Source: Nocardia rhamnosiphila NBRC 108938
GTDB lineage: Bacteria; Actinomycetota; Actinomycetes; Mycobacteriales; Mycobacteriaceae
NCBI RefSeq assembly: GCF_000720425.1
Contig: NZ_JOAJ01000009.1
Span: 372,001 to 436,000, forward strand
Reading direction: 5' to 3'
Length of the DNA stretch: 64,000 nucleotides
The position numbers were made by a program, and so were the translations under genes. Under the pieces are notes generated by a model. It had not been told where the DNA came from. It worked only from the letters and a program-made list of their open reading frames with translations, and ran no database searches. The first letter of the stretch is position 1. Every line of letters starts with the position of its first letter. Positions 1 through 10,715 of the stretch are shown one piece after another.

Positions 1-168
1 CCGGTCGCCCACATCGCCGGCCTTCTCCACTGTGGTTGCCAAACCGGGCTCGTTGATATCGGCGGCGACGAGCCGGGCTCCTTCGTCCAGCAGTCGCAGG
101 GCCACGCCCTGGCCGATCCCCGATCCCGCACCTGTCACCAGTACTCGACGGCCTTCATATCTCCGCAT
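1..168 (-). CDS. Short-chain dehydrogenase/reductase, N-terminal part
   Basis: This is the first 56 codons of an NAD(P)-dependent oxidoreductase of the SDR family; the rest lies outside the window. The translation begins MRRYEGRRVLVTGAGSGIGQ, which has the TGxxxGIG cofactor-binding motif at residues 12-18, followed by the Rossmann beta-alpha-beta unit and AADI at the end of the second strand, where an acidic residue usually selects NAD. The substrate cannot be told. The ATG was chosen because it is the only start in frame with the motif. A promoter-like pair ends six bases upstream, so the message may be leaderless. The gene points out of the window, away from tRNA-Leu. Confidence 0.85.
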   Translation of the reverse strand, partial: MRRYEGRRVLVTGAGSGIGQGVALRLLDEGARLVAADINEPGLATTVEKAGDVGDR

Positions 169-173
169 GGCAT

Positions 174-203
174 GAATTAGAACAGGTTCGAAACGGGAGT
201 CAA
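174..203 (-). promoter_or_regulatory. Predicted promoter of the SDR gene
   Basis: On the minus strand a TTGACT -35 element is followed by an 18-base spacer and a TAATTC -10 element. Transcription would begin at or next to the ATG at 168, which fits the leaderless messages common in this order. A 13-base palindrome, TGTTTCTGAAACA at 227-239, lies just upstream and could be an operator. All of this is inferred from sequence alone. Confidence 0.45.
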
Positions 204-349
204 CGGGTTCCGCTTATTTTCCGGCATGTTTCTGAAACACGTTCTAGGCATCCTGCGGAGCCACGGCGGACCGAGCATGACCAACGCCACACACCGGATT
301 TCGCAGACTATGATGCCGGAGCGGTACACACTCGACGGCAGAAAAAGAC

Positions 350-381
350 GAAGCCGCGGACCCCTGAGGATCCACGGCTTC
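350..381 (-). terminator. Rho-independent terminator after tRNA-Leu
   Basis: The minus strand folds into an 11-bp stem (arms 350-360 and 371-381, nearly perfect) followed directly by GTCTTTTT. It lies 8 bases beyond the tRNA 3' end, so it should end the tRNA-Leu transcript. Confidence 0.75.
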
Positions 382-388
382 TTCTCGG

Positions 389-471
389 TGGGCGAAGGGG
401 GACTTGAACCCCCACGTCCCGAAGGACACTGGCACCTGAAGCCAGCGCGTCTGCCATTCCGCCACTCGCCC
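389..471 (-). tRNA. tRNA-Leu (anticodon CAG)
   Basis: The minus strand gives an 83-nt cloverleaf. The 5' acceptor strand GGGCGAG pairs with TTCGCCC followed by discriminator A. The anticodon loop carries CAG. A long variable arm (TGTCCTTCGGGACG) marks a class II tRNA, and the T arm reads GGGGGTTCAAGTCCCCC. CCA is not encoded, so it must be added by the nucleotidyltransferase at the other end of the window. Confidence 0.95.
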
Positions 472-720
472 GAGCGACGGTCAGACACTAGCACGGAGAT
501 GTCCGGGAGACGAAATCACGTGGTCACAGGCTTTTCGAACCCGCCGCTGACCAGGGCCCGGAGCACGAGGACCGCCGGGAAGGGAACTCCGGCACGGTTC
601 CGGTAGTTACAGGTACAGCGGAACGTGGATATCATGCAGAGAACGTGCTCGTAGAACGACACGCCGTATTCGCGTGTCGTCGTAAAGAATGAGGAGAGAC
701 TCACCGAAGGGAGGGCCCGG

Positions 721-2082
721 ATGGGGATCGTCTCGCGTTTCGAGCGTCGCCTGCAGGGCGCCGTCGGTGACGTCTTCGCCAGAGTCTTCGGCGGGAACGT
801 CGTTCCCCAGGAGGTCGAGGCAGCGCTGCAGCGTGAGGCCGCCGACAACGTCCGAGATGTCGGTGGTGGGCATCTGCTCGCACCCAACAGCTATGTGATC
901 ACCATCAACTCGTCGGACCACCGGCAGCTCGACGCCGATCACGACCTCACAACCCGTGCTTTCGCCAAACATCTGCAGGATTACATCCGTGAGCAAGGCT
1001 GGCAGACCTATGGCGAAGTACACGTGGCGTTCGAGGCATCCCCTACGCTGCACACCGGAATGTTCAGGACGAGCGGTCGCGTCGACCCCGACGCCGGCCG
1101 CGGAGCCGCACCGGCTCACCGCCCCGAACCGCTACAACGACCCGCTAACCCGCAACCAGGAGCTGGCCCCATGACGCAGAACTCTGGCTACGACCCGAGC
1201 CGTGAGCACGCGGAGTCCGATCCACGTAATCGCGGGTACGCTCCCGGACCCGCGGGACGCGGGCCGCAGAACGGCGCGTACCCCGAGGACTACGGTCCCG
1301 GCGCGGCCTACAACGGCGGCCCGGATTATCAGAACGGCTACGACTACCAGCAGGGTGGCGCCGCCTACGACCAGCAGGCCTACGGCGCCCAGCAGGGCGG
1401 CTACGACCAGGGCTACGGTCAGCAGGGCTATGCCCAGCCCGGCTACGACCAGGGGTACGACCAGCAGCAGGGCTACGGCCAGCAGCCCGGCTACGACCAG
1501 GGCGGCTATCAGGGCCAGCCCGGCTACGACCAGGGTTATCAGGGCCAGCAGGGTTACGACCAGGGCTACGACCAGCAGGGTTATGCCCAGCAGGGTGGTT
1601 ACGATCAGCAGGGCTATGCCCAGCCCGGCTACGACCAGGGGTACGACCAGCAGCAGGGCTACGGCCAGCAGCCCGGCTACGACCAGGGGTACGACCAGCA
1701 GGCCTACGGCCAGCCGCAGGGCCAGGGCTATCCCCCGCAGGCCCAGCAGGCCGGTTACGGCGCACCGGGCGGATACGCGCCGGCGGCCGGGCCCGGTTTC
1801 TCCGCGACCCTCGCGCTCGACGACGGCAGCGGCCGGACCTACCAGCTACGGGAAGGCAGCAACATCATCGGCCGCGGGCAGGACGCGCACTTCCGTCTCC
1901 CCGACACCGGTGTCTCCCGGCGCCATATCGAGGTTCGCTGGGACGGCCAGACCGCCATGTTGTCCGATCTCGGTTCCACCAACGGCACCCTGGTGAACGG
2001 GTCTCCCGTGCAGGATTGGCAACTCGCCGACGGCGATGTCATCCGTGCCGGGCACTCCGAGATCCTCATCCGTATTGTCTGA
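721..2082 (+). CDS. fhaA: FHA-domain protein FhaA with Q/G/Y-rich linker
   Basis: FhaA is a cytoplasmic phosphothreonine-binding adaptor. In mycobacteria it binds the phosphorylated pseudokinase domain of MurJ and affects peptidoglycan synthesis at the pole and septum. The 453-residue product has an N-terminal DUF3662 domain (about 1-115), a low-complexity linker (about 200-340) made of [10 protein letters not shown] repeats, and a C-terminal FHA domain (about 361-453) with GRG, SRRH and LGSTNG motifs. The ATG follows a GGGAGG ribosome-binding site. It is the first gene of the envelope-signalling cluster; fhaB follows after about 200 bp. The linker is much longer and more repetitive than in the mycobacterial protein and may be disordered or phase-separating, which is an inference. 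Confidence 0.95.
   Translation: MGIVSRFERRLQGAVGDVFARVFGGNVVPQEVEAALQREAADNVRDVGGGHLLAPNSYVITINSSDHRQLDADHDLTTRAFAKHLQDYIREQGWQTYGEVHVAFEASPTLHTGMFRTSGRVDPDAGRGAAPAHRPEPLQRPANPQPGAGPMTQNSGYDPSREHAESDPRNRGYAPGPAGRGPQNGAYPEDYGPGAAYNGGPDYQNGYDYQQGGAAYDQQAYGAQQGGYDQGYGQQGYAQPGYDQGYDQQQGYGQQPGYDQGGYQGQPGYDQGYQGQQGYDQGYDQQGYAQQGGYDQQGYAQPGYDQGYDQQQGYGQQPGYDQGYDQQAYGQPQGQGYPPQAQQAGYGAPGGYAPAAGPGFSATLALDDGSGRTYQLREGSNIIGRGQDAHFRLPDTGVSRRHIEVRWDGQTAMLSDLGSTNGTLVNGSPVQDWQLADGDVIRAGHSEILIRIV
1419..1688 (+). repeat. 84-bp exact direct repeat inside fhaA
   Basis: Bases 1419-1502 recur exactly at 1605-1688, 186 bp (62 codons) apart, so the reading frame is kept. The repeat encodes part of the Gln/Gly/Tyr linker. 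Perfect identity at synonymous sites points to recent duplication or ongoing homogenisation. Confidence 0.85.
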
Positions 2083-2284
2083 TGCCGTAGGCTCGCCGTG
2101 CGGATCACGAGGCGGCTCTCGCATAATGGGGCGGCCTAATCGTGATCGGTATCGTCCGACGGCCCTATGATGTGCCAACACACGCGCGGCACCGCACAGC
2201 GGTCCGCCGGGACGAGCATCGCAGTGGGGTGGGTCGCACCACGCCTACAGCACCGACACACGGTCGAACAGGAGGTGGAGCGCC

Positions 2285-2752
2285 GTGCAGGGATTGATCT
2301 TGCAGTTGACCCGAGCCGGGTTCCTCCTGCTGCTGTGGCTGTTCGTGTGGGCAATCCTGCGTACCCTCCGCAGTGATATCTACGCGGCCTCCGGCAAACG
2401 ACTGCAGACCCGGGGACCGCGCGGTTCCGCGGTGCTGCCGTCCATGCGCCGAGGCCAGAAGGGCGCCAAATATCTTGTGGTGACTCAAGGTTCTCTCGCC
2501 GGTACCCGCATAACGCTCGGTACCCAACCGGTGCTGATCGGCCGTGCGGACGATTCCACGCTGGTGCTCACCGATGATTACGCCTCCACCCGACATGCCC
2601 GGCTGTCCCTACGCGGTGACGACTGGTACGTCGAAGACCTCGGCTCGACCAACGGTACCTACCTGGATCGTGCCAAAGTCACCACCGCAGTCCGCGTTCC
2701 GCTCGGCACTCCTGTCCGGGTCGGCAAGACAGTGATCGAGCTCCGATCGTGA
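2285..2752 (+). CDS. fhaB: Membrane-anchored FHA protein FhaB (FipA)
   Basis: This small phosphopeptide-binding protein is linked in mycobacteria to division under oxidative stress, through FtsZ and FtsQ. The 155-residue product has one hydrophobic N-terminal segment (about 8-28) and a cytoplasmic FHA domain in its second half: GR at 86-87, STRH at 101-104, and GSTNGTYLD from 120. The GTG start follows AGGAGG. The stop overlaps the GTG of pstP by four bases, so the two are translationally coupled. A TATGAT hexamer at 2166-2171, in the gap after fhaA, may be part of an internal promoter. Confidence 0.93.
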   Translation: MQGLILQLTRAGFLLLLWLFVWAILRTLRSDIYAASGKRLQTRGPRGSAVLPSMRRGQKGAKYLVVTQGSLAGTRITLGTQPVLIGRADDSTLVLTDDYASTRHARLSLRGDDWYVEDLGSTNGTYLDRAKVTTAVRVPLGTPVRVGKTVIELRS

Positions 2753-4251
2753 CACTTGTTCTCCGCTACGCAGCGCGCAGCGACCGCGGCCTCGTCCGCG
2801 CCAACAACGAAGATTCCGTCTACGCCGGCGCCCGCCTGCTGGCCCTTGCCGACGGCATGGGTGGCCACGCGGCCGGCGAGGTGGCGTCGCAACTGATGAT
2901 CGCCGCACTGGCGCATCTGGACGACGACGAACCCGGCGAGGATCTGCTCGGCAAACTGAACCGGGCCACCCACGCCGGTAATGCCGCCATCGCCGAACAG
3001 GTCGAGGAAGAGCCCGAACTAGACGGTATGGGCACCACGCTCACCGCCATCCTGTTCGCCGGCAAGAAACTCGGCATGGTCCATATCGGCGACTCGCGCG
3101 CCTATATGTTGCGCGACGGCGAACTCGCCCAGATCACCCGCGACGACACATTCGTCCAATCGCTGGTGGACGAGGGCCGGATCACCGCGGAACAGGCTCA
3201 TACTCATCCGCAGCGCTCGCTGATCATGCGCGCGCTCACCGGTAACGAGATCGAGCCGACCCTGGTGATGCGCGAGGCCCGGGCCGGGGACCGCTATCTG
3301 CTCTGCTCGGACGGTCTGTCCGATGTGGTGAGCGACGAGACCATCGCCAACACCATGCGTGAGGGCAGTACCGACGAATGCGCCGACCGGCTCATCGAGC
3401 TCGCGCTGCGCAGCGGCGGGCCCGACAATGTGACCGTCGTCGTCGCCGATGTCATCGACCTCGACTACGGCCAGAGTCATCCGATCGTGGCCGGCGCGGC
3501 ATCCGGCGAAGCCGAGGACAACCCGCCGCCGAACACCGCGGCCGGGCGGGCCGCCGCGATGCGCCCGCCGGCCGCCGCCCCGCGCCGGGCCGCCGGGGAG
3601 CCCGAACCGCAACCGAAGAAGTCCCACAAACTGCGCTGGCTGTTGCTGGCGGTCGCCCTCGTACTCGCGGTGGTGGTCGGCCTGGTCGTCGGCTACAAGA
3701 TGATCCGGACCAACTACTACGTCGGAGCGGACAACGACAGTGTCGTGGTCATGCAGGGTCTGCCCGGGTCGATTCTGGGCTACTCGATCCACGACGTGAA
3801 CCTGGTCGGCTGCGTCACCTCCAAGGGCGAGCTCAGCCTCGTCGAGAGCGGCGCCGCCCTGCCGCAGGGCTGCCGGGTTCTGAAGGTCAGCGATCTGGAA
3901 CAGACCGGTCGTGACCAGGTCGAGCGCGGGCTGCCGCCCGGCACCCTGGACAAGGCCCGCGAGCAGATGGCCGTGCTGGCCGACCGTGAGCTGCTGCCGG
4001 TGTGCAAGAAGAATGCCTCGGCCGCGCAGCCGGGCGTGGTCACCACCACCCCGGCCCCCGCCCCCGCTCCGGCGGCGCCCGCGCCGACGCCCACCGACGC
4101 GGCTCCGCCCGCCCCGGCCAACCAGCCGCCCGCGCCCGGCACCAACGGGGAGAACCCCGCGCCGCCCGCGCCCCCGACCACCACCGTCCCGGCTCCGACG
4201 ACCACCGCTCAGCCCCAGATCGCCGGGGAGAACTGCCGGGTGACGGACTGA
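2749..4251 (+). CDS. pstP: PP2C-family Ser/Thr protein phosphatase PstP
   Basis: PstP is the metal-dependent phosphatase that reverses PknA/PknB phosphorylation. The 500-residue product has the PP2C motifs in order: NNEDS near residue 20, ADGMGG with metal-binding Asp35, GDSRAY, SDGLSD with Asp188, and GGPDNVT. A membrane segment (about 297-318) separates this cytoplasmic domain from an external domain and a Pro/Ala/Thr-rich tail. It starts at GTG inside the fhaB stop and ends on a TGATG shared with rodA. The tail is much longer than catalysis needs and may reach into the cell wall. Confidence 0.96.
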   Translation: MTLVLRYAARSDRGLVRANNEDSVYAGARLLALADGMGGHAAGEVASQLMIAALAHLDDDEPGEDLLGKLNRATHAGNAAIAEQVEEEPELDGMGTTLTAILFAGKKLGMVHIGDSRAYMLRDGELAQITRDDTFVQSLVDEGRITAEQAHTHPQRSLIMRALTGNEIEPTLVMREARAGDRYLLCSDGLSDVVSDETIANTMREGSTDECADRLIELALRSGGPDNVTVVVADVIDLDYGQSHPIVAGAASGEAEDNPPPNTAAGRAAAMRPPAAAPRRAAGEPEPQPKKSHKLRWLLLAVALVLAVVVGLVVGYKMIRTNYYVGADNDSVVVMQGLPGSILGYSIHDVNLVGCVTSKGELSLVESGAALPQGCRVLKVSDLEQTGRDQVERGLPPGTLDKAREQMAVLADRELLPVCKKNASAAQPGVVTTTPAPAPAPAAPAPTPTDAAPPAPANQPPAPGTNGENPAPPAPPTTTVPAPTTTAQPQIAGENCRVTD

Positions 4252-5729
4252 TGTCCGCACCGGCACCACCGTCCGCCGGGGCTTTTCCGAGCCCCCCGGG
4301 CGGTTTCGCTCCGGCGCCGTCGCCGACGACCCGGCGCAATACCGAGCTCATGCTGCTCGGATTCGCGGCGCTGATCACCACCGCCGCACTGGCACTGGTG
4401 GAAGCGAGCCAGGAAGAATCGCTGACCTGGGATATCGCCAAGCTCGGTTTGGCCTATCTCGGTCTCTTCGCCGTCGCGCACCTGGCGGTACGCCGTTTCG
4501 CTCCCTACACCGATCCGCTGCTGCTGCCGATCGTGGCGCTGCTCAACGGCATCGGCCTGGTACTGATCCACCGGCTCGATCTGGCCGATCAGCAGACCGC
4601 CGCCTACAACTCCTGGGAGATCCCCTCTCCCGACGCGAACCAGCAGATCCTGTGGACCGCGCTGGGCATCATCTTGTTCGTCACGATCCTGCTGGTGCTG
4701 CGCGACTACCGCACGCTGGCCAAATACGCCTACACCCTCGGTCTCGTCGGATTGGTGGCACTCGCGATCCCGGCGATCCTGCCCAGTTCGCTGTCCGAGG
4801 TCAACGGCGCCAAGATCTGGATCCGGCTGCCCGGTCTCAGCCTGCAACCCGGTGAATTCGCGAAGATCCTGTTGATCATCTTTTTCGCTTCGGTGCTGGT
4901 CTCGAAACGGGAGCTGTTCACCGCGGCCGGGCGGCACTTCCTCGGCATGGAGTTTCCGCGGGCCCGCGATATGGGCCCGATCCTGGCCGTGTGGATCGTG
5001 TGCATCGGTGTCCTGGTGTTCGAGAAGGACCTCGGCACGTCGCTGCTGATCTTCAGCACGGTCCTGGTGATGCTCTACATCGCCACCGAACGCGTGGGCT
5101 GGCTGCTCATCGGCGGCGGTCTGCTCGCCCTCGGTTTCGTATTCGCCTACCAGATGTTCGGGCACGTCCGGGTACGCGTGGAGACCTGGCTGCACCCGTT
5201 CGACGACTACAACAACACCGGCTACCAGATCGTGCAGTCGCTGTTCGGCCTGGCCACCGGCGGTCTGGCGGGTACCGGCCTGGGCGCCGGACGACCGTCG
5301 CAGGTGCCGTTCGCCAAAACCGACTTCATCGTGACGACCATCGGTGAGGAACTCGGTCTCATCGGCCTGACCGCGATCCTGATCCTGTTCCTGGTGCTGG
5401 TGCTGCGCGGTATGCGCACCGCGCTGGCGATCCGGGACAGTTTCGGCAAACTGCTCGCGGCCGGGCTCTCGTTCACCATCGCCATCCAGGTCTTCGTGGT
5501 GGTGGGCGGAGTGACCAAGCTGATCCCGCTGACCGGTCTCACCACGCCGTTCGTCTCCTACGGCGGTTCCTCGCTGCTGGCGAACTACGTGCTGATCGCG
5601 CTGCTCATCAAGATCTCCGACGCGGCGCGCGAACCCGCGCCGGCCCGCCGCCGCGAACCCGCCCCGGCGCCGCTGGCGGAAGCGCAGACAGTGATGGTGT
5701 CACGACGGCAAGGGGGTCTTCAGCGTTGA
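4251..5729 (+). CDS. rodA: SEDS-family peptidoglycan polymerase (FtsW/RodA type)
   Basis: This multi-pass membrane glycosyltransferase polymerises lipid II, acting with the class B PBP encoded next. The 492-residue product shows the FtsW/RodA/SpoVE pattern of about ten membrane helices, with FEKDLGTSLLIFSTV in the middle and TDFIVTTIGEELG and FVSYGGSSLLANY near the end. The ATG at the TGATG overlap was chosen. The reading frame is open further upstream inside pstP, but those codons give no SEDS-like sequence. An Arg/Pro-rich tail follows the last helix. Orthology to mycobacterial RodA rests on the operon position. Confidence 0.94.
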   Translation: MSAPAPPSAGAFPSPPGGFAPAPSPTTRRNTELMLLGFAALITTAALALVEASQEESLTWDIAKLGLAYLGLFAVAHLAVRRFAPYTDPLLLPIVALLNGIGLVLIHRLDLADQQTAAYNSWEIPSPDANQQILWTALGIILFVTILLVLRDYRTLAKYAYTLGLVGLVALAIPAILPSSLSEVNGAKIWIRLPGLSLQPGEFAKILLIIFFASVLVSKRELFTAAGRHFLGMEFPRARDMGPILAVWIVCIGVLVFEKDLGTSLLIFSTVLVMLYIATERVGWLLIGGGLLALGFVFAYQMFGHVRVRVETWLHPFDDYNNTGYQIVQSLFGLATGGLAGTGLGAGRPSQVPFAKTDFIVTTIGEELGLIGLTAILILFLVLVLRGMRTALAIRDSFGKLLAAGLSFTIAIQVFVVVGGVTKLIPLTGLTTPFVSYGGSSLLANYVLIALLIKISDAAREPAPARRREPAPAPLAEAQTVMVSRRQGGLQR

Positions 5730-7192
5730 ACACACCATTACGCCGCGTCGCCATGGCGGTCATGGTGATGATCGTCGCCCTGCTGCTCAACGCGACCTAC
5801 GTGCAGGTCATCAAGGCCGACGACTACCGCGCCGACCCCCGTAACTCGCGGGTACTGCTCGACGAGTACTCCCGCCAGCGCGGACAGATCTCGGCCGGCG
5901 GCACCGTGCTGGCCAGTTCGGTGTCCACCGACGACCGTTACAAGTATCTGCGCGTCTACCCGACCGATCCGCAGGCCTTCGCCCCGGTCACCGGTTTCTA
6001 CTCCATGCAGTACGGCAGCACCGGACTGGAGCGGGCCGAGGATCCGGTGCTCAACGGTTCGGACGCCCAGCTCTTCGGCAGTCGGCTGGTCGACCTGGTC
6101 TCCGGTCGGGACCCGCGCGGCGGCAATGTCGTCACCACCATCGATCCGATGATGCAGCAGGTCGCCTACAACGAACTCACCAGCAAGGGTTACACCGGCT
6201 CGGTGGTGGCGATCGAACCCAGTACCGGCAAGATCCTGACCATGGTGTCCACGCCCAGCTACGATCCGAACCTGCTGACCGGGCACGACGGAGCTCAGGG
6301 CACCCAGGCCTGGGAGGATCTCGGCGCCGACGAGAACCAGCCGATGCTCAACCGGGCGATCTCGCAGACCTACCCCCCGGGCTCCACGTTCAAGGTGGTC
6401 GTCACGGCGGCCGCGCTGTCCAACGGGAAGGCGAATCCGCAGTCCCAATTCACCGCGGCGCCCAACATCACCCTGCCGGGCACGAGCACGACCCTGGAGA
6501 ACTACAACGGCTCGACCTGCGGATCCGGTGCCACCGCCACCCTGTACGAGGCTTTCCGCCGGTCGTGCAACACCGCGTTCGTGGAACTCGGTGTCGATGT
6601 CGGGGCGGCTGCTCTGGAAGACGAGGCCGCCGCGTTCGGTATCGGACCGCATCGCGGGATCCCGATGCCGGTCGCCGAGAGCACCGTGGGCAGCATCCCG
6701 GACAACGCCGCTCTCGCGCAGAGCAGTATCGGCCAGCGTGATGTCGCGCTCACCCCGCTCGACAATGCCGTGATCGCCGCTACGGTGGCCAACGGCGGTG
6801 TCCGGATGGAGCCCTACCTGGTCGACCAGTTGCAGAACCCGGATCTGAGCGAGCTGTCCACCACCGAGCCGGTCTCGGTCGGCCAGGCCGTGAGCGCCGA
6901 TGTAGCGTCTACGCTGACCGAGCTGATGGTCGCCTCGGAGGAGAACACCGCCGGCAGCGGCGGAACGTCCTATCGGATCGCGTCGAAGACCGGTACCGCC
7001 GAACACGGCGCCGATCCACGGAACACTCCACCGCATGCCTGGTACATAGCCTTCGCACCTGCCGAGAACCCGAAGATCGCCATCGCGGTCATCGTGGAGG
7101 ACGGCGGTGACCGGGCGCTGGCGGCAACAGGTGGGTCGGTCGCCGCGCCGGTCGCCCGGGCGGTACTGGACGCAGGTCTGCGAGGTCGCTGA
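5726..7192 (+). CDS. pbpA: Class B penicillin-binding protein PbpA
   Basis: PbpA is a transpeptidase that cross-links new peptidoglycan outside the membrane, probably as partner of the SEDS protein. The 488-residue product has an N-terminal anchor helix (about 5-25), a dimerisation region and a transpeptidase domain with all three motifs: S220-T-F-K223, S280-C-N282 and K421-T-G423. The TTG start overlaps the rodA stop (TTGA), and GGGGG lies about ten bases upstream. The length matches mycobacterial PbpA. Confidence 0.94.
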   Translation: MNTPLRRVAMAVMVMIVALLLNATYVQVIKADDYRADPRNSRVLLDEYSRQRGQISAGGTVLASSVSTDDRYKYLRVYPTDPQAFAPVTGFYSMQYGSTGLERAEDPVLNGSDAQLFGSRLVDLVSGRDPRGGNVVTTIDPMMQQVAYNELTSKGYTGSVVAIEPSTGKILTMVSTPSYDPNLLTGHDGAQGTQAWEDLGADENQPMLNRAISQTYPPGSTFKVVVTAAALSNGKANPQSQFTAAPNITLPGTSTTLENYNGSTCGSGATATLYEAFRRSCNTAFVELGVDVGAAALEDEAAAFGIGPHRGIPMPVAESTVGSIPDNAALAQSSIGQRDVALTPLDNAVIAATVANGGVRMEPYLVDQLQNPDLSELSTTEPVSVGQAVSADVASTLTELMVASEENTAGSGGTSYRIASKTGTAEHGADPRNTPPHAWYIAFAPAENPKIAIAVIVEDGGDRALAATGGSVAAPVARAVLDAGLRGR

Positions 7193-7229
7193 ACGAGATG
7201 GATGTGCGAGTGAATCTGCGGGGAACCCG

Positions 7230-8726
7230 ATGCTGACAAACGGCGCGTTGATCGCGGACCGCTACCGGCTGCAGCGGCTGATCGCCACCGGTGGGATGGG
7301 CCAGGTCTGGGAAGCCCTGGACACCCGGCTGGATCGCCGGGTCGCGGTCAAGGTCCTCAAGTCGGAGTTCTCCGCGGACCCGACCTTCCGGCACCGCTTC
7401 CGCACCGAGGCCAAGACCACCGCGCAACTGAACCATTCCGGTATCGCGGGCATCTACGACTACGGCGAGACCTACGACCCCCAGGGCGGCGAAACCGCCT
7501 ACCTGGTGATGGAACTGGTCCAGGGCGAGCCGCTCAACACCGTATTGAACCGGCTCGGCCGGCTGTCGGTGGCCCAGGGCCTGGACCTGCTGGAACAGAC
7601 CGGTCGCGCACTCCAGGTCGCGCATCTCGCCGGCGTGGTGCACCGCGATGTGAAACCGGGAAATATCCTGGTCACCCCCACCGGCCAGGTGAAGATCACC
7701 GATTTCGGTATCGCCAAGGCGGTCGATGCCTCTCCGGTCACCAAGACCGGCATGGTGATGGGCACCGCGCAGTACATCGCGCCCGAGCAGGCGGTCGGCG
7801 AGGACGCCACCGCGGCCAGCGATGTGTACTCCCTCGGTGTCGTCGGATACGAGGCGCTCGCGGGGCAGCGGCCGTTCACCGGAGACGGTGCGCTCACCGT
7901 CGCGATGAAACACGTCCGCGACGTGCCGCCGCCGATGCCCACCGACCTGCCGCCGAATGTGCGCGAACTGGTCGAGATCACACTGGCCAAGGACCCGGCC
8001 CAGCGCTACACCGACGGCGGTGAATTCGCCGAGGCGGTCGCCGCGGTGCGCTCGGGCCGCCGCCCGCCCCCGCCCCGTAATCTCCCGGTGGCCGGGCCCA
8101 CCAGCGTGATCGCGGCTCCGCAGCCGGGATACGACGAGACCGCGACCGTCCGCTACAACACGCCTCCCGCCGCCATGGCCGGGCCGGCGACGACGTACGA
8201 CCGCGGCGCGCACGACCCCGGTGACGACGACTACCGCGGCAACCCCGGCGGCGGCATCCTCAACAAGAACCAGAAGTGGATGATCGCGCTCGGTATCGGC
8301 GCGCTGCTGCTGGGTGGTGCCGTGGTGTGGCTGCTGTTCGGCGGTGACACCAACCCGGCGGGAACTTCGCCGGTCACCTCTTCCACCGCACCCACCACCC
8401 GCCCGCTGCCGGCGCCGGTCACCACCACTTACGAAGTGACCGAGCCTCCGGTGTGGACGCCGCCCGTGGAGCCCACCACCACCGCGCCGCCGGCCGCGAC
8501 GACCACCACACCGCCGCAGCCCTCGACCACGACAACTCAGCCGCCGACCACCACCACTTCCGCGGCGCCGAGCACCACCGAGACGACGGCGAGCGAAGAG
8601 ACCACCGGCGAGGAAGAGGAGACCACCACACGTCGCCGCCCGCCGGTCCCGACGATCGATATCCCCTTCCCGGGGAACCCTGTCGACAACATCGCGCCGG
8701 ACCTTAATTTGCAAGGACAGCCATGA
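7230..8726 (+). CDS. pknA: Serine/threonine protein kinase PknA
   Basis: PknA is a membrane kinase that controls cell shape and division. The 498-residue product has a glycine loop GGMGQVWEA (21-29), catalytic Lys41, [11 protein letters not shown] and APEQ motifs, and an activation loop with [11 protein letters not shown] Pro-rich juxtamembrane stretch, one membrane helix ([18 protein letters not shown]) and a Thr/Pro-rich external tail without PASTA repeats follow. The ATG after CGGGGAACCC was chosen; the frame is open about 40 codons upstream inside pbpA, but the family normally starts a few residues before [15 protein letters not shown]. The stop overlaps the pknB ATG. Confidence 0.95.
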   Translation: MLTNGALIADRYRLQRLIATGGMGQVWEALDTRLDRRVAVKVLKSEFSADPTFRHRFRTEAKTTAQLNHSGIAGIYDYGETYDPQGGETAYLVMELVQGEPLNTVLNRLGRLSVAQGLDLLEQTGRALQVAHLAGVVHRDVKPGNILVTPTGQVKITDFGIAKAVDASPVTKTGMVMGTAQYIAPEQAVGEDATAASDVYSLGVVGYEALAGQRPFTGDGALTVAMKHVRDVPPPMPTDLPPNVRELVEITLAKDPAQRYTDGGEFAEAVAAVRSGRRPPPPRNLPVAGPTSVIAAPQPGYDETATVRYNTPPAAMAGPATTYDRGAHDPGDDDYRGNPGGGILNKNQKWMIALGIGALLLGGAVVWLLFGGDTNPAGTSPVTSSTAPTTRPLPAPVTTTYEVTEPPVWTPPVEPTTTAPPAATTTTPPQPSTTTTQPPTTTTSAAPSTTETTASEETTGEEEETTTRRRPPVPTIDIPFPGNPVDNIAPDLNLQGQP

Positions 8727-10633
8727 CGACCCCGAAGAATCTCTCCTCTCGCTACGAGCTGGGCGAGATCATCGGGTTCGGCGGTATGTCCGAAGTCCAC
8801 AAAGCACGCGACCTCCGGCTCAACCGCGATGTCGCGATCAAGGTGTTGCGCGCCGACCTGGCCCGGGACCCCACGTTCTATCTGCGCTTCAAACGTGAGG
8901 CCCAGAACGCCGCGGCGCTGAACCATCCGGCCATCGTGGCGGTCTACGACACCGGCGAGGCCGAGATCGACGGCGGACCACTGCCGTTCATCGTGATGGA
9001 GTACGTGGACGGTGACACGCTGCGCGATATCGTGCGCAACGAGGGACCGATCCCGCCCCGGCGCGCGATGGAGGTCGTCGCCGATGTGTGCGCGGCGCTC
9101 GATTTCAGCCACAAGGCCGGGATCGTGCACCGCGATATGAAACCCGCCAACATCATGATCAACCGCGCCGGCGCGGTGAAGGTGATGGATTTCGGTATCG
9201 CCCGCGCGCTCGCCGATGCCGCCAATCCGATGACCGCCACCGCGGCCGTGATCGGCACCGCCCAGTATCTGTCGCCGGAGCAGGCGCGTGGGGAGACAGT
9301 GGACGCCCGGTCCGATGTCTACTCGGTCGGTTGTGTGCTGTTCGAGATCCTCACCGGTCAGCCCCCGTTCACCGGTGACTCCCCGGTCGCCGTCGCCTAC
9401 CAGCATGTCCGGGAGGATCCCCGGTTGCCCTCGCTCGTCTACGAGGGGGTGCCGCGGGAACTGGACTCGGTGGTGCTCGAGGCGATGGCCAAGAATCCGG
9501 CCAATCGCTATCAGAGCGCGGCGGAGATGCGCGCGGATCTCATCCGGGTGCTGGGCGGTCAGAAACCCGGTGCGCCGATGGTGATGACCGACGAGGACCG
9601 CACCACCATGCTCGGCCCCGCGGACGGTTCCGGCCGTGGCTATCGCGGCGGCGGCGAGGACGACGACTACGACGATTACGGGCACGACTCCGGGGGCCGT
9701 TCACGCCGCACGGCCTATATCGCGGCGGGTGTGGTCGCCGCGGTGGTGGCGGCCTTTGGGCTGTTCTGGATGTTGCTCGGCCCGGGCAGCAGACCCGACC
9801 AGGTGGCCGTCCCGGATCTGTCCAACACCTCCGCCACCGAGGCCCAGAAGAAGCTCGATTCGCTCGGCTTCGATGTGGCCGTCCAGGAGAAACCCGACGG
9901 CAAGATCAGTGCCGGCAATGTGATCGCGACCCAGCCGCTGGGCGGCTCGCGCGCCGACGAGGGCAGCACCATCACCGTGCAGGTGTCCACCGGTCCGCAG
10001 CAGGTGCCGGTCCCCCGGCTCACCGGCCTGTCCCAGCAGGACGCCGAACAGGAACTCAACAACGCCGGCCTCCAGGCCAATCCGGACGTGAAGCGGGAAC
10101 CGTCCAGCGCGCAGGACAAGGACAAGGTGATCGGGCAGGATCCTTCGCCCGGTATCGAGATGGACGCGGGCAGTCAGATCACGCTGACCATCGGCACCGG
10201 TCCCAAGCAGGTCCGCGTCACCGAGGTGGTCGGCCAGCTGATCGATGTGGCCCAGCCGAACCTCGAGGGCGCCGGCTTCAAGATCGTGATCGAGCAGGTC
10301 CAGTCGGCGCGGCCGCGCGGCGAGGTCCTCGCCACCAGCCCGGCCGGCGGTTCGACGGCCGACGAGGGTTCCACGATCACGGTCCAGGTGGCGCAGAGCG
10401 ATCGGATCGCGATGCCGAACCTGGTGGGGCTCACCACTGCGGAGGTCGTGGACAAGCTGCGCGAAAGCGGCTGGCAGGGCAGCGCGAACCAGGTCCGTCA
10501 GATCACGCAGATCACGCTCAACTCCGATCAGGCCGGCAAGGTTCTCAGCCAGCAGCCCTCGGCCGGGACCACCGTGCCGTCGTCGACGACGGTGACGGTC
10601 AATACCGGCGTAATGCCACTGGGACCACCCTGA
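8723..10633 (+). CDS. pknB: Serine/threonine protein kinase PknB with four PASTA repeats
   Basis: PknB is the essential muropeptide/lipid II-sensing kinase. It phosphorylates FhaA, CwlM, the MurJ pseudokinase and others. The 636-residue product has a kinase domain (about 11-275) with GFGGMSEV, Lys40, [17 protein letters not shown] and an activation loop with [13 protein letters not shown], whose threonines match the known autophosphorylation sites. An Asp-rich juxtamembrane region, one helix (about 333-355) and four PASTA domains follow. It ends the cluster, and a strong hairpin lies 34 bp past the stop. Confidence 0.97.
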   Translation: MTTPKNLSSRYELGEIIGFGGMSEVHKARDLRLNRDVAIKVLRADLARDPTFYLRFKREAQNAAALNHPAIVAVYDTGEAEIDGGPLPFIVMEYVDGDTLRDIVRNEGPIPPRRAMEVVADVCAALDFSHKAGIVHRDMKPANIMINRAGAVKVMDFGIARALADAANPMTATAAVIGTAQYLSPEQARGETVDARSDVYSVGCVLFEILTGQPPFTGDSPVAVAYQHVREDPRLPSLVYEGVPRELDSVVLEAMAKNPANRYQSAAEMRADLIRVLGGQKPGAPMVMTDEDRTTMLGPADGSGRGYRGGGEDDDYDDYGHDSGGRSRRTAYIAAGVVAAVVAAFGLFWMLLGPGSRPDQVAVPDLSNTSATEAQKKLDSLGFDVAVQEKPDGKISAGNVIATQPLGGSRADEGSTITVQVSTGPQQVPVPRLTGLSQQDAEQELNNAGLQANPDVKREPSSAQDKDKVIGQDPSPGIEMDAGSQITLTIGTGPKQVRVTEVVGQLIDVAQPNLEGAGFKIVIEQVQSARPRGEVLATSPAGGSTADEGSTITVQVAQSDRIAMPNLVGLTTAEVVDKLRESGWQGSANQVRQITQITLNSDQAGKVLSQQPSAGTTVPSSTTVTVNTGVMPLGPP

Positions 10634-10666
10634 TCCGCCGCCGGGCCCGGCCCGGCGACTCGGCAG

Positions 10667-10715
10667 GATATACGAAACCGGGCGGCCGTGAATCGGCCGC
10701 CCGGTTTCGTATATC
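10667..10715. terminator. Bidirectional terminator between pknB and trpG
   Basis: Two perfectly complementary 22-base arms (10667-10688 and 10694-10715) flank a 5-base loop. The right arm runs into the trpG stop codon. Both genes converge on the hairpin, so it can serve both, although there is no long U tract. Confidence 0.8.

Noticed and set aside
3019..4269. 416-codon minus-strand frame opposite pstP
   Set aside because: Shadow of the pstP coding strand; the product is a low-complexity Gly/Arg string.
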